From: Flavobacterium branchiarum
GTDB lineage: Bacteria; Bacteroidota; Bacteroidia; Flavobacteriales; Flavobacteriaceae
Direction: 5' to 3'
Length of the DNA stretch: 64,000 bases
Assembly: GCF_030409845.1 (NCBI RefSeq)
Contig: NZ_JAUFQQ010000003.1
Coordinates: 1,612,001 to 1,676,000, forward strand
Below are positions 9,132 through 17,335 of the stretch, piece by piece. The notes beneath the pieces are model-generated. The model was not told the origin of the DNA. It did no database searches and saw nothing but the letters and a program-made list of their open reading frames with translations. Made by a program: the position numbers and the translations under genes. Positions within the stretch are counted from its first letter, which is position 1. Every line of letters starts with the position of its first letter.

Positions 9132-11939
9132 ATGAAAAAACTATTAACTGTATTTTCTCTTTTTTTGGCATTCCATAATGGGAACGCACAAGAGGTAAAA
9201 TTAAACGACCCGCTCTCAGTAAATACTAAAATTAAAAAAGGAGTTCTTAAAAACGGAATGACGTATTACATCTACAAAACAGATGTAGTTAAAAACGTGG
9301 CCAGCTATTATATTATTCAAAATGTAGGTTCAATTTTAGAGAATGATGACCAACAAGGATTGGCTCACTTTTTAGAACATATGGCATTTAATGGTACTAA
9401 AAACTTTCCTGGAAAAGGAGTTTTAAATACCCTTCAAAAACATGGTGCCGTTTTTGGGAAAGACATCAATGCCTATACAGCATTTGATGAAACGGTTTAT
9501 AACATGGATAATATACCAACCAATGTAGATGGATTAATAGATACTTCACTTTTAATCTTACACGATTGGGCAGATGGTTTATTGCTTACAGATGCTGAAA
9601 TTGATGCAGAACGTGGCGTAATAAAAGAAGAATGGAGAACCAGACAAAATGGGGACATGAGACTTTTTAAAAAATCATTGCCAACAATGTTTAACAATAC
9701 CAAATATGCAGATCGTATGCCTATTGGTTTAATGAGTGTTGTCGATAATTTTAAATACAAAGCATTAAGAGATTTTTATCACGATTGGTATCGTACAGAC
9801 TTACAGGCTATAGCCATTGTAGGTGATATTGATGTTGCCGAAATAGAGCAAAAAATTCAAAAATTATTTTCAACTATTCCAGCAATCGCTAATCCGATTA
9901 AGAGAACAGTTATTGATATTCCTGATAATAAAGAAATGCTTTATAATTTAGGAATTGATACTGAAGTAACAACATCAAATATTTCGTTTAATATTAATCA
10001 ACCGAAATCATTAAAAGACGAAACGGTTGCCGATTATAAAGAGTTAGCTTTTAGCCGAATGGTATCTGGAATGTTAAGTTCAAGACTAAAAGAAATTGCA
10101 CAAAAACCAGATGCACCATTTTTTTCTGCTACAGCTAGTTATCAGAGTTTAGCTCGTACAGAGAACACGTTCGGATTAACGATTTCTCCTAAGCCAAACA
10201 AACAAGAAGAAGCTTTTAAAACGGCTCTTACAGAGTTAAACAGAGCGGTGAAATTTGGTTTTACACAAGCAGAAATTGACAGAACGATTGCTGTTTATGA
10301 TAATCACTATCAAACTAAAATTAGTAAAGTAGATCAGATTCCTCATTATGAAATTGTAAATACCATCGTCAAAAATTATTTAGAAAATCAAGCAATGACT
10401 GATGTTGCTAAAGAATATGAACTTTTTAAATCAATTTTTGAAAAAGCAAATCCTGCAGAATTTCACGAGTTCATCAAAAAATTATACACAGAAAACAATA
10501 GAGTTTTAGATGTAACAGGAGTTGAAGGAGATAAGAACCTTACTAAAGAACAGGCACTAAATACTATAAAGACTGTAGAAAATGATGCGACTTTAACTGC
10601 TTATACTGATGAGTTTGTTGGAAAAACATTGATTTCAGATGTTGTTATAAAACCAGGTAAAATTGTTTCAGAAAAGCATATTAAAGATATTGATGCTACA
10701 ACTTTTGTTTTAAGCAATGGAGTAGTGGTTAATTATAAATTTACTGATATCGAAAAAAACAATGTATTATTTGAAGCAGTAAGTTTTGGAGGAAATTCAA
10801 TGTTGAAAGACGCAGACCTTCCTTCAGCTGGTTTCGTAAGTAGCTTAGCACGTATGTCAGGTTTAGGTGATTATAATGCTACCGATTTGGCTAAAGTTTT
10901 AGCAGGGAAAAATGCAAATTCAGTAGTTGGTATTACCGATTTAGAAGAAAACGTATCAGGAACTTCTACAACCAAAGATGTCGAAACGATGTTCCAGATG
11001 ATGCATTTACAATTTGTAAAACCACGCTTTGACGAGAATAGTTTTCAGGTTCTAAAAAATAATTTACAGAATAGTTTATTGCAACGTAAAGGTGATGTTG
11101 CTTACAAAATGCAAGATAGTTTGACAACTACTTTGTACGGATTCAATAATCCTAAAAAACGATTGTTTGATGAGGATTTTGTAAAAGAGGTTTCTCTTGA
11201 AAAAATAAAATCAATTTACTTAGATCGTTTTAGTAACCCTGCAGACTTTATATTTTTTATTACAGGAGATATTCCAAAAGAAACTCTTAAACCTTTATTA
11301 GAAAAATATGTTGCTAGTTTACCAACAACTAAAAATAAAGAAAGTTGGAAAAATAATTCTGTTGCATGGTTAAAGGACAGCAATAAAAAAGAGGTGCTTT
11401 TGCCAATGGAAGATCCAAAAGCTACAGTACGTATCGCCTTTAAAAAGCCAGTGAAATATAGTTTAAAAAACACCTACTTAATAAAAGTTTTTCAAGATGT
11501 TTTAGAAATGAAATTGTTAGAAACGCTAAGAGAGCAAGAAGGTGGAACTTACGGAGCTAGTGTTTACAGCTCATTGACTAAAAGACCACAAGAGCAAGCT
11601 ACTTTTTATGTTTATTTTGATTGTGATCCTGATAAGGCAGAAAAATTAGTTTCGATTGTTTTTCAAGAAATCAATAAAATTAAAAATGGTGAAATTGATA
11701 AAGAAGATCTAGACAAGGCATTAACCAGTAATTTGAAAGATGTAAAGGAAGAAAAAGAATATACTAGTTATGAACTGAATGTACTTTACGACTATTTTGT
11801 TGAAGGATATAACAGAAATGATGCAAAAAATAATGCAGCTATAATTAGAGCAATTACACCTAGTGATGTTAAAAAATTTACAGCCTTATTGATGAAAGAT
11901 GCGCAGAGTTATGAACTTGTATTTAAACCTAAAAAATAA
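9132..11939 (+). CDS. Two-domain M16 (insulinase-like) zinc peptidase
   Basis: The 935-residue protein has a signal peptide (cleavage after about residue 19, NAQ). The inverted zinc motif HFLEH lies at 79-83, and the distal Glu lies in a RGVIKEEW segment about 75 residues later. These define a catalytic M16 N-domain. The second half (about 520-930) is the catalytically inactive M16C half, with the family's GGTYGASV-type segment near 800. Its length fits the pitrilysin/PqqL-like group. It is a periplasmic peptidase that likely degrades peptides imported by the upstream SusCD. It forms its own unit, with terminators on both sides. Confidence 0.93.
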   Translation: MKKLLTVFSLFLAFHNGNAQEVKLNDPLSVNTKIKKGVLKNGMTYYIYKTDVVKNVASYYIIQNVGSILENDDQQGLAHFLEHMAFNGTKNFPGKGVLNTLQKHGAVFGKDINAYTAFDETVYNMDNIPTNVDGLIDTSLLILHDWADGLLLTDAEIDAERGVIKEEWRTRQNGDMRLFKKSLPTMFNNTKYADRMPIGLMSVVDNFKYKALRDFYHDWYRTDLQAIAIVGDIDVAEIEQKIQKLFSTIPAIANPIKRTVIDIPDNKEMLYNLGIDTEVTTSNISFNINQPKSLKDETVADYKELAFSRMVSGMLSSRLKEIAQKPDAPFFSATASYQSLARTENTFGLTISPKPNKQEEAFKTALTELNRAVKFGFTQAEIDRTIAVYDNHYQTKISKVDQIPHYEIVNTIVKNYLENQAMTDVAKEYELFKSIFEKANPAEFHEFIKKLYTENNRVLDVTGVEGDKNLTKEQALNTIKTVENDATLTAYTDEFVGKTLISDVVIKPGKIVSEKHIKDIDATTFVLSNGVVVNYKFTDIEKNNVLFEAVSFGGNSMLKDADLPSAGFVSSLARMSGLGDYNATDLAKVLAGKNANSVVGITDLEENVSGTSTTKDVETMFQMMHLQFVKPRFDENSFQVLKNNLQNSLLQRKGDVAYKMQDSLTTTLYGFNNPKKRLFDEDFVKEVSLEKIKSIYLDRFSNPADFIFFITGDIPKETLKPLLEKYVASLPTTKNKESWKNNSVAWLKDSNKKEVLLPMEDPKATVRIAFKKPVKYSLKNTYLIKVFQDVLEMKLLETLREQEGGTYGASVYSSLTKRPQEQATFYVYFDCDPDKAEKLVSIVFQEINKIKNGEIDKEDLDKALTSNLKDVKEEKEYTSYELNVLYDYFVEGYNRNDAKNNAAIIRAITPSDVKKFTALLMKDAQSYELVFKPKK

Positions 11940-12016
11940 TTAAGTAAAAGGTTTTCGTTGTTGCTTTTATATTGGAGGCTTTTGGATTAGTAAACAATCA
12001 ACGGAAGTTTATTTAT

Positions 12017-12042
12017 GGGGTCATTATCAAAATGGCCCCTTT
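12017..12042 (+). terminator. Rho-independent terminator after M16 peptidase
   Basis: The stem GGGGTCATT/AATGGCCCC (one G:T pair) has a short AT loop and a T-tract. It lies about 80 bp after the peptidase stop. Confidence 0.7.
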
Positions 12043-12067
12043 ATTTATAGCATAAAATTATATTCTA

Positions 12068-14149
12068 ATGAAAAAAATAATACCACTGTTAGCACTTCTT
12101 TTAAGTGTTAATGCTATTTCTCAAATTTACAAACCAGTCAAATGGACTACAGAAGTTGTCTTTGTATCTGATACTAAATATGACTTAGTAATGGAAGCCA
12201 CCATTGCAGATGGATGGCATTTGTATTCTCAAAGTGTACCAGAAAACGGACCTGTGCCCACAGCATTTACCATTGCTAAAAATGCCAATTTTGAATTGGT
12301 TGGAAAACCAACAGAAGGTACCGGACGAACTGTTAATGATCCTGTGTTTAACATGAAGATTAAGTTTTTTGAAAGTAAAGCCGTTTTCAAACAGCGAATT
12401 AATGTGCTTTCTAATAATGCTTTTAAAATTACAGGTGAAGTAGAATTTATGGTTTGTGATGACGCCAATTGCCTACCACCAACTTATGTAGATTTAAGTT
12501 TCTCTATTCCTAAGACTAAAATTACTGAGGTAGTTGAAGTAAAAGAGGATAAAAAAGAACTTGCTATAATTACCACAACAGATTCAAATACAACTTTAAC
12601 TGATTCGGTTGTAAAAGAAGAAATCTCGGCAGATACTGTTTCTAAAGTAGAAAATAAAATAGCTTTGGATGATAAGGGAATTGCGAAGAAAAATGACAAA
12701 GCCTCAGACAGAAGTTTATTAGCCATATTTATTATCGCTTTCTTTTCAGGATTTGCAGCCTTACTGACGCCTTGTGTTTTTCCAATGATTCCAATGACAG
12801 TGAGTTTCTTTACAAAGCAAAGTAAAAACAGAGCTAAAGGGATTAAAAACGCTGTTATTTACGGATTTTCGATTGTTATCATCTATGTTCTTTTAGGTTC
12901 TTTAGTTAGTGCTATTTTTGGATCAGATGCTTTAAATGCGCTTTCAACCAATGTATGGTTCAATGTTATTTTCTTTGTATTATTATTGGTTTTTGCCGTT
13001 TCGTTTTTGGGAGCTTTTGAGATTATGCTTCCAAATTCGTGGGCAAATAAAGTAGATACTAAAGCAGATAAAGGAGGTCTTATCGGGATTTTCTTTATGG
13101 CATTAGCATTAGCAATTGTTTCTTTTTCTTGTACAGGTCCTATTGTGGGAACGTTATTAGTTCAAGCAGCAGCAGGCGGCAATCAAGTTGGTCCAATAAT
13201 CGGTATGTTAGGATTTTCATTGGCTTTGGCTATACCTTTTGCTTTGTTTGCAGCATTTCCGGGTTGGTTAAATTCATTGCCAAAATCGGGTGGATGGTTA
13301 AATACCGTTAAAGTTGTATTGGGCTTTTTAGAATTGGCTCTTGCATTTAAATTTTTATCAAATGCCGATTTGGTTTTACAATTGCATTTCTTAGAACGTG
13401 AAGTATTTCTAGCAATATGGATTGCAATTTTTGGTGTGCTAGCTTTTTATCTTTTCGGAAAAATACAATTACCACACGACTCCCCAATTACACATATTTC
13501 TGTGGGAAGATTGAGTTTAGGTTTAGTTTCATTAATGTTTACCATTTATATGATTCCTGGTTTATGGGGAGCTCCTTTAAACATTATTAGTGCTTTTCCG
13601 CCACCACAAAATTACAGCGAATCACCTTATGGAGTAGGTGGTTCAAGTAAAGGCGGTGATGCAGGGGCAACTGCAGGGAGAGAAATTCCAGAAGGAGCAC
13701 ATTTAATGGCACCACATAATATTTTAGCCTTTAATGATTACGAATTAGGAATGGCTTATGCTAAAAAAATAAACAAACCAGTTCTAATTGACTTTACAGG
13801 ATATGCTTGTGTAAACTGCCGAAAAATGGAACAGCAAGTTTGGACAAAAGAGCAAATTCTATCCATACTGAATAACGAAGTGGTACTTATATCCCTATAT
13901 GTAGATGACAAAAGACCTTTGGCGCCTGGTGAAGAAGTTGATTCTAAACTAAGACCAGGTAAGAAAATAAAATATGTTGGTCAGAAATGGAGTGAATTTC
14001 AAACTATAAAATATAAAACAAACGCACAGCCTTTTTATGTGTTAGTAAATCATAACGGAGATAATTTATTAGATCCAGTTGCATACACTCCCGATGCAGA
14101 TGAATACCATAATTGGTTAAAAACCGGAGTAGCTGCTTTTAAAAAGTAG
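12068..14149 (+). CDS. dsbD: Protein-disulfide reductase DsbD (thiol:disulfide interchange)
   Basis: The 693-residue protein shows all three DsbD parts. A signal peptide is followed by an N-terminal DsbD-alpha-like periplasmic domain (about 20-150). Eight membrane helices span about 215-515, with the redox cysteines in TPCVFPMIP (Cys236) and SFSCTGP (Cys355). A C-terminal thioredoxin domain carries CVNC (Cys581, Cys584). It moves electrons from cytoplasmic thioredoxin to periplasmic acceptors and could recharge the TlpA-like protein upstream. Its 3' third is duplicated at 34470-35100. Confidence 0.95.
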   Translation: MKKIIPLLALLLSVNAISQIYKPVKWTTEVVFVSDTKYDLVMEATIADGWHLYSQSVPENGPVPTAFTIAKNANFELVGKPTEGTGRTVNDPVFNMKIKFFESKAVFKQRINVLSNNAFKITGEVEFMVCDDANCLPPTYVDLSFSIPKTKITEVVEVKEDKKELAIITTTDSNTTLTDSVVKEEISADTVSKVENKIALDDKGIAKKNDKASDRSLLAIFIIAFFSGFAALLTPCVFPMIPMTVSFFTKQSKNRAKGIKNAVIYGFSIVIIYVLLGSLVSAIFGSDALNALSTNVWFNVIFFVLLLVFAVSFLGAFEIMLPNSWANKVDTKADKGGLIGIFFMALALAIVSFSCTGPIVGTLLVQAAAGGNQVGPIIGMLGFSLALAIPFALFAAFPGWLNSLPKSGGWLNTVKVVLGFLELALAFKFLSNADLVLQLHFLEREVFLAIWIAIFGVLAFYLFGKIQLPHDSPITHISVGRLSLGLVSLMFTIYMIPGLWGAPLNIISAFPPPQNYSESPYGVGGSSKGGDAGATAGREIPEGAHLMAPHNILAFNDYELGMAYAKKINKPVLIDFTGYACVNCRKMEQQVWTKEQILSILNNEVVLISLYVDDKRPLAPGEEVDSKLRPGKKIKYVGQKWSEFQTIKYKTNAQPFYVLVNHNGDNLLDPVAYTPDADEYHNWLKTGVAAFKK

Positions 14150-14156
14150 TAATAAA

Positions 14157-14190
14157 AGAAATGGCCGCCTTGTTAAGGTGGCCATTTCTT
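14157..14190. terminator. Bidirectional terminator between convergent dsbD and DUF4198-like gene
   Basis: The stem AAATGGCCGCCTT/AAGGTGGCCATTT (one G:T pair) encloses a 3-nt loop. It is flanked by A-rich sequence on one side and T-rich sequence on the other, so it can stop transcription from both sides. The same hairpin, with compensated bases, was carried along in the dsbD tail copy near 35.1 kb. Confidence 0.85.
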
Positions 14191-14880
14191 TTATTTAGAA
14201 ACTAATACATTTGAAGTCAAGTTATGAAAAGCAAATTCATAATCCTTACCCGGACGTTCGTCTTTAATTTGAAGTTCGATTTGATAGATTCCTTTTTCTG
14301 CAAAATCAAAATCTAGTATTCCATTTTGTAAATTCTTAAAAGTCTTTAATTCCCCAGAAGGAGTAAAAAGTTTTACCTCAGCTTTTCCGTCAGCATAAGG
14401 CGGTACAACAAGATTGATTTTCTTTTGAATCAAATTAAAATTTAAGGGTAATTCATAAGCCACTACTTTCGATTTTATATTTCCAACTTGTACAGCAGAC
14501 TTTGCATAGAAATAAGGAATGAAAGGTGGCGTATTAGGAAAATTTAACGCTCCAATAGAAGTATTTTTTACAATGACCTGATAGATTCCGTCTTCCTTAG
14601 GAGTAAAACTGGCTTGATAATAATCTTGTTGCGGACTTACTTCCAAACGACTTAGTTCGCCTTTAGGACTTTGTAACCACAGTTCGAAGTTTTTCACCAT
14701 AGCCCATTCTTGACCATTTACGGGCTCCCATTTTTCGCCAACTTCAGCGAAATATACTTTTACCGATTGAGAGATTCCCTTTTTTCCTTGCGCATTGGTT
14801 TCAACCCAAAGTGCATGAGCGATGCAATTTTGTAAGCCAAAAAGTAGAATACTAAATAATATGATTCGTGATAATTTCAT
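14191..14880 (-). CDS. DUF4198-like secreted protein of iron-uptake locus
   Basis: This 229-residue protein has a signal peptide ending at IAHA, followed by LWVETNAQGKKG. That HALWVE-type start and the two beta-sandwich halves fit DUF4198/NikM-like periplasmic proteins that accompany metal or siderophore receptors. It is the last gene of the 19762-14191 operon, 13 bp after the PepSY gene. Its molecular role is not established; a periplasmic metal or ligand carrier is likely. Confidence 0.75.
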   Translation of the reverse strand: MKLSRIILFSILLFGLQNCIAHALWVETNAQGKKGISQSVKVYFAEVGEKWEPVNGQEWAMVKNFELWLQSPKGELSRLEVSPQQDYYQASFTPKEDGIYQVIVKNTSIGALNFPNTPPFIPYFYAKSAVQVGNIKSKVVAYELPLNFNLIQKKINLVVPPYADGKAEVKLFTPSGELKTFKNLQNGILDFDFAEKGIYQIELQIKDERPGKDYEFAFHNLTSNVLVSK

Positions 14881-14893
14881 AAATAGCTAAATG

Positions 14894-16051
14894 TTATGTG
14901 TTAATAATTTTTGATGTTCTCTTTTTCTTAAACTTTCGATTGTACCATATTATAAAACCTGTAATAGGCAAACTGGTACAGATAAGACAGATTATAAAAG
15001 TTACTATTTTGGCTGGTAAACCATACCAAGTACCCAGATGAAGTGATAAATTCATATTCTCCATCTTTAATTCTGTTAGTAACTGTGGGGTTAAATTTAT
15101 TTTTTTACCAGTGTACCTATTAACGTAGTCAATGTCACCTCTGTAAGTAACCATACTAGTTTCCTTTTCTGTACGAATCATAAGCGCTCCAGTTTTTGGA
15201 TTTGGAATACCAATTGTAATTTGAGGAACGTCAGCTTTTTCATAAGGAACTAAAAGAGCAGCTATAGATAAGGCTACTTTTGTGCTATCAGCCTTTGGTA
15301 ATGATTTTTGCAAACTGACTCTTTCTGTTGTGCCACTAAAAGCAGTGAAAAACACATTTTTTACAGGTTCGTAAGTTAAAATCAATCCGGTGATGGTTAA
15401 GATGATAGCCAATGGTATTGCATAAAAGCCCAATACATTATGCAAGTCAATATTTAACCTTTTCCAGTTGGCATTCCATTTTACTTTAAAACTCTTATTA
15501 ACATTGGTTTTATTCCATTTTTTTGGCCACCACCAGATAAGGCCAGATATCAATTCAATTAAAAATATTATGGTAGAAATGCGTACAATCTGCGCACCTA
15601 CTTTACCCAATAAAAGATTGGCATGTACCTCAGCAATAAATCGGAAGATACCATAAGTAAAATCCATTTTTAATACCTGTCCAGTATAAGGATTCACGTA
15701 AATGTTTCCTAAACCCAGCAACGTAGGCGTTGCTGAGCGATCAAAACACATAATTTTCACTGATTTGGTAGAATCTTTATAGCTTGTATATTGCATCAGC
15801 ATAATTTTAGGATACTGCTGTTTTACACTTTCTAAAATAGAATCTACAGGAAGCTTTTCGGCACCATGTTCAACCTTAACAAAACGAGCCTCTCTGTTAA
15901 CGAAATTATTTATTTCATCATGGAAGACAAAGGCCGTCCCAGTCAAACAGATGACAAAAACAATAATTCCAGAGGTTAAACCTAGCCAGAGATGAAGCCA
16001 ATTATTAACCTTTCGCCAAGTACTTTTTTGTTTTTTATCTTGTATTGCCAT
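14894..16051 (-). CDS. PepSY-associated transmembrane protein (ferric reductase-like)
   Basis: The 385-residue inner-membrane protein has membrane helices at about 17-37, 140-175, 200-225 and 350-375. Periplasmic PepSY segments lie between them. The N-terminal WRKVNNWLHLWLGLTSGIIVF with a paired-His pattern and the HNVLGFYAIPLAIILTITGL segment are typical of the PepSY_TM family. This family accompanies siderophore receptors and includes ferric-siderophore reductases. It lies 7 bp after the DUF4374 gene and is co-transcribed with it. Reduction of the imported ferric complex at the membrane is a family-based inference. Confidence 0.85.
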   Translation of the reverse strand: MAIQDKKQKSTWRKVNNWLHLWLGLTSGIIVFVICLTGTAFVFHDEINNFVNREARFVKVEHGAEKLPVDSILESVKQQYPKIMLMQYTSYKDSTKSVKIMCFDRSATPTLLGLGNIYVNPYTGQVLKMDFTYGIFRFIAEVHANLLLGKVGAQIVRISTIIFLIELISGLIWWWPKKWNKTNVNKSFKVKWNANWKRLNIDLHNVLGFYAIPLAIILTITGLILTYEPVKNVFFTAFSGTTERVSLQKSLPKADSTKVALSIAALLVPYEKADVPQITIGIPNPKTGALMIRTEKETSMVTYRGDIDYVNRYTGKKINLTPQLLTELKMENMNLSLHLGTWYGLPAKIVTFIICLICTSLPITGFIIWYNRKFKKKRTSKIINT

Positions 16052-16058
16052 TCATCAA

Positions 16059-17318
16059 TTAATTAGAAGACAAGCGAACAAAACCTTTAACTTCTCCACC
16101 ACGTGAAATAGTAAAAGCTTGACTTGCCGAAACACCATCTGCATTTAATTTATAATACCCATTAATTCCTTCATTTTTATTGATAATACGAATAAACAAA
16201 GCATCATCAATTACCTCTAAATTACCTATGGTAAAACCAAAAGTTGTTAAAGGAAGCCCCGTGATTTGTTTAGATGATTTACTCTCAATATCTACAGCAT
16301 AAAAACGGTACATGATATCCATTAGGTTACTGTATGAAGGCAATTCGACCTTTTTCTCAGATACATCAACAAATAATTTTCCATGAAAAACTCTTAAACT
16401 CCAAAGTTGAGCACCTGCAGGCATACCCAGATCAGTTGATTTTAAAAACCAGCTTTGGTCAAAATCAGTTTGTCCCGCTTTAATACGGAAGATTGTAGAA
16501 GGTTGTGGCTCTAATACGCCTAAATTGTTATTGTCCCAACCGGTTGTTACTAAGTAAATACTACCATCAGGAGCTTGAGTCCAAGCAGGAAATTCAGAAC
16601 GAGCATGTCCTTGATTTTTTACAAAAGAATGCACAATAGTCTTCTCAGGTTTGCTAGTTGCAATATCAATAACAGCCAAAGTATAGTTGCGAGTATTGTC
16701 ATTAAAGCCAGCACCCCCTTCGCGAGAATAGTTAATATTTACAAATAGCTTGCCTTCTTTGGCTACAATTGTCTGATCGCCTGTAGTTACGTTAGTGCTA
16801 ATTCCGGTGCCTTTTTCTACTAATTCAGACAGATCAATTTCCCCAGTTCTTTTCATAGTAGTAGGATTGAATTTTTGAATTTTTGTCTTTCCACGATCAG
16901 CATCAAAATAAAAACCAGTGTTTTCATCAACCACTAAGTTTTGTGCCGATGTCCCACATTTAATAAAGCCAGATTGTTCTAATATTCCAGATGGATTTAA
17001 AGAAAAACGAACAACGCCCGTTTCTCCCGATAGGGTTGCTTTATTAAAAATCCAGTTTTTGTAATGTCTAAAACCACCATAAGCACGTGCTTGTAGCGAA
17101 TAGCCACCAATATTATCTACAGCACCTGTTGGTAAATTTGTGTATGCAGCATAGTAACCAGCATTTGCGGTTGTACTCTCTGAGGTTAAAAGCACATATT
17201 TACCCGTTGCAGAAGGATCTGTTGGAGTTGTGTCATTATTGTCATTATTGCTACAAGATGTAAGCATTAAACCACCCATTGTTAAGGATAGTATCGTAGT
17301 TAAAAATCTATTTTTCAT
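16059..17318 (-). CDS. DUF4374 beta-propeller lipoprotein
   Basis: This 419-residue protein has a lipoprotein signal with Cys at about residue 22 (LTSCSNND). A low-complexity linker and a YncE-like repeated beta-propeller follow. The family (DUF4374) is almost always encoded with TonB-dependent siderophore receptors and PepSY proteins in Bacteroidota, as here: 17 bp after the receptor and 7 bp before PepSY. It is probably a surface or periplasmic accessory protein for iron-complex binding. No enzymatic residues can be pointed to. Confidence 0.85.
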   Translation of the reverse strand: MKNRFLTTILSLTMGGLMLTSCSNNDNNDTTPTDPSATGKYVLLTSESTTANAGYYAAYTNLPTGAVDNIGGYSLQARAYGGFRHYKNWIFNKATLSGETGVVRFSLNPSGILEQSGFIKCGTSAQNLVVDENTGFYFDADRGKTKIQKFNPTTMKRTGEIDLSELVEKGTGISTNVTTGDQTIVAKEGKLFVNINYSREGGAGFNDNTRNYTLAVIDIATSKPEKTIVHSFVKNQGHARSEFPAWTQAPDGSIYLVTTGWDNNNLGVLEPQPSTIFRIKAGQTDFDQSWFLKSTDLGMPAGAQLWSLRVFHGKLFVDVSEKKVELPSYSNLMDIMYRFYAVDIESKSSKQITGLPLTTFGFTIGNLEVIDDALFIRIINKNEGINGYYKLNADGVSASQAFTISRGGEVKGFVRLSSN

Positions 17319-17335
17319 TGTTATTTATTTTAGGA

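Noticed and set aside
12229..12726. Open frames antisense to dsbD and similar antisense frames in zwf, copA and the Zn/Cd ATPase gene
   Set aside because: They mirror codon patterns of strong real genes and show no start context, family pattern or conserved residues.
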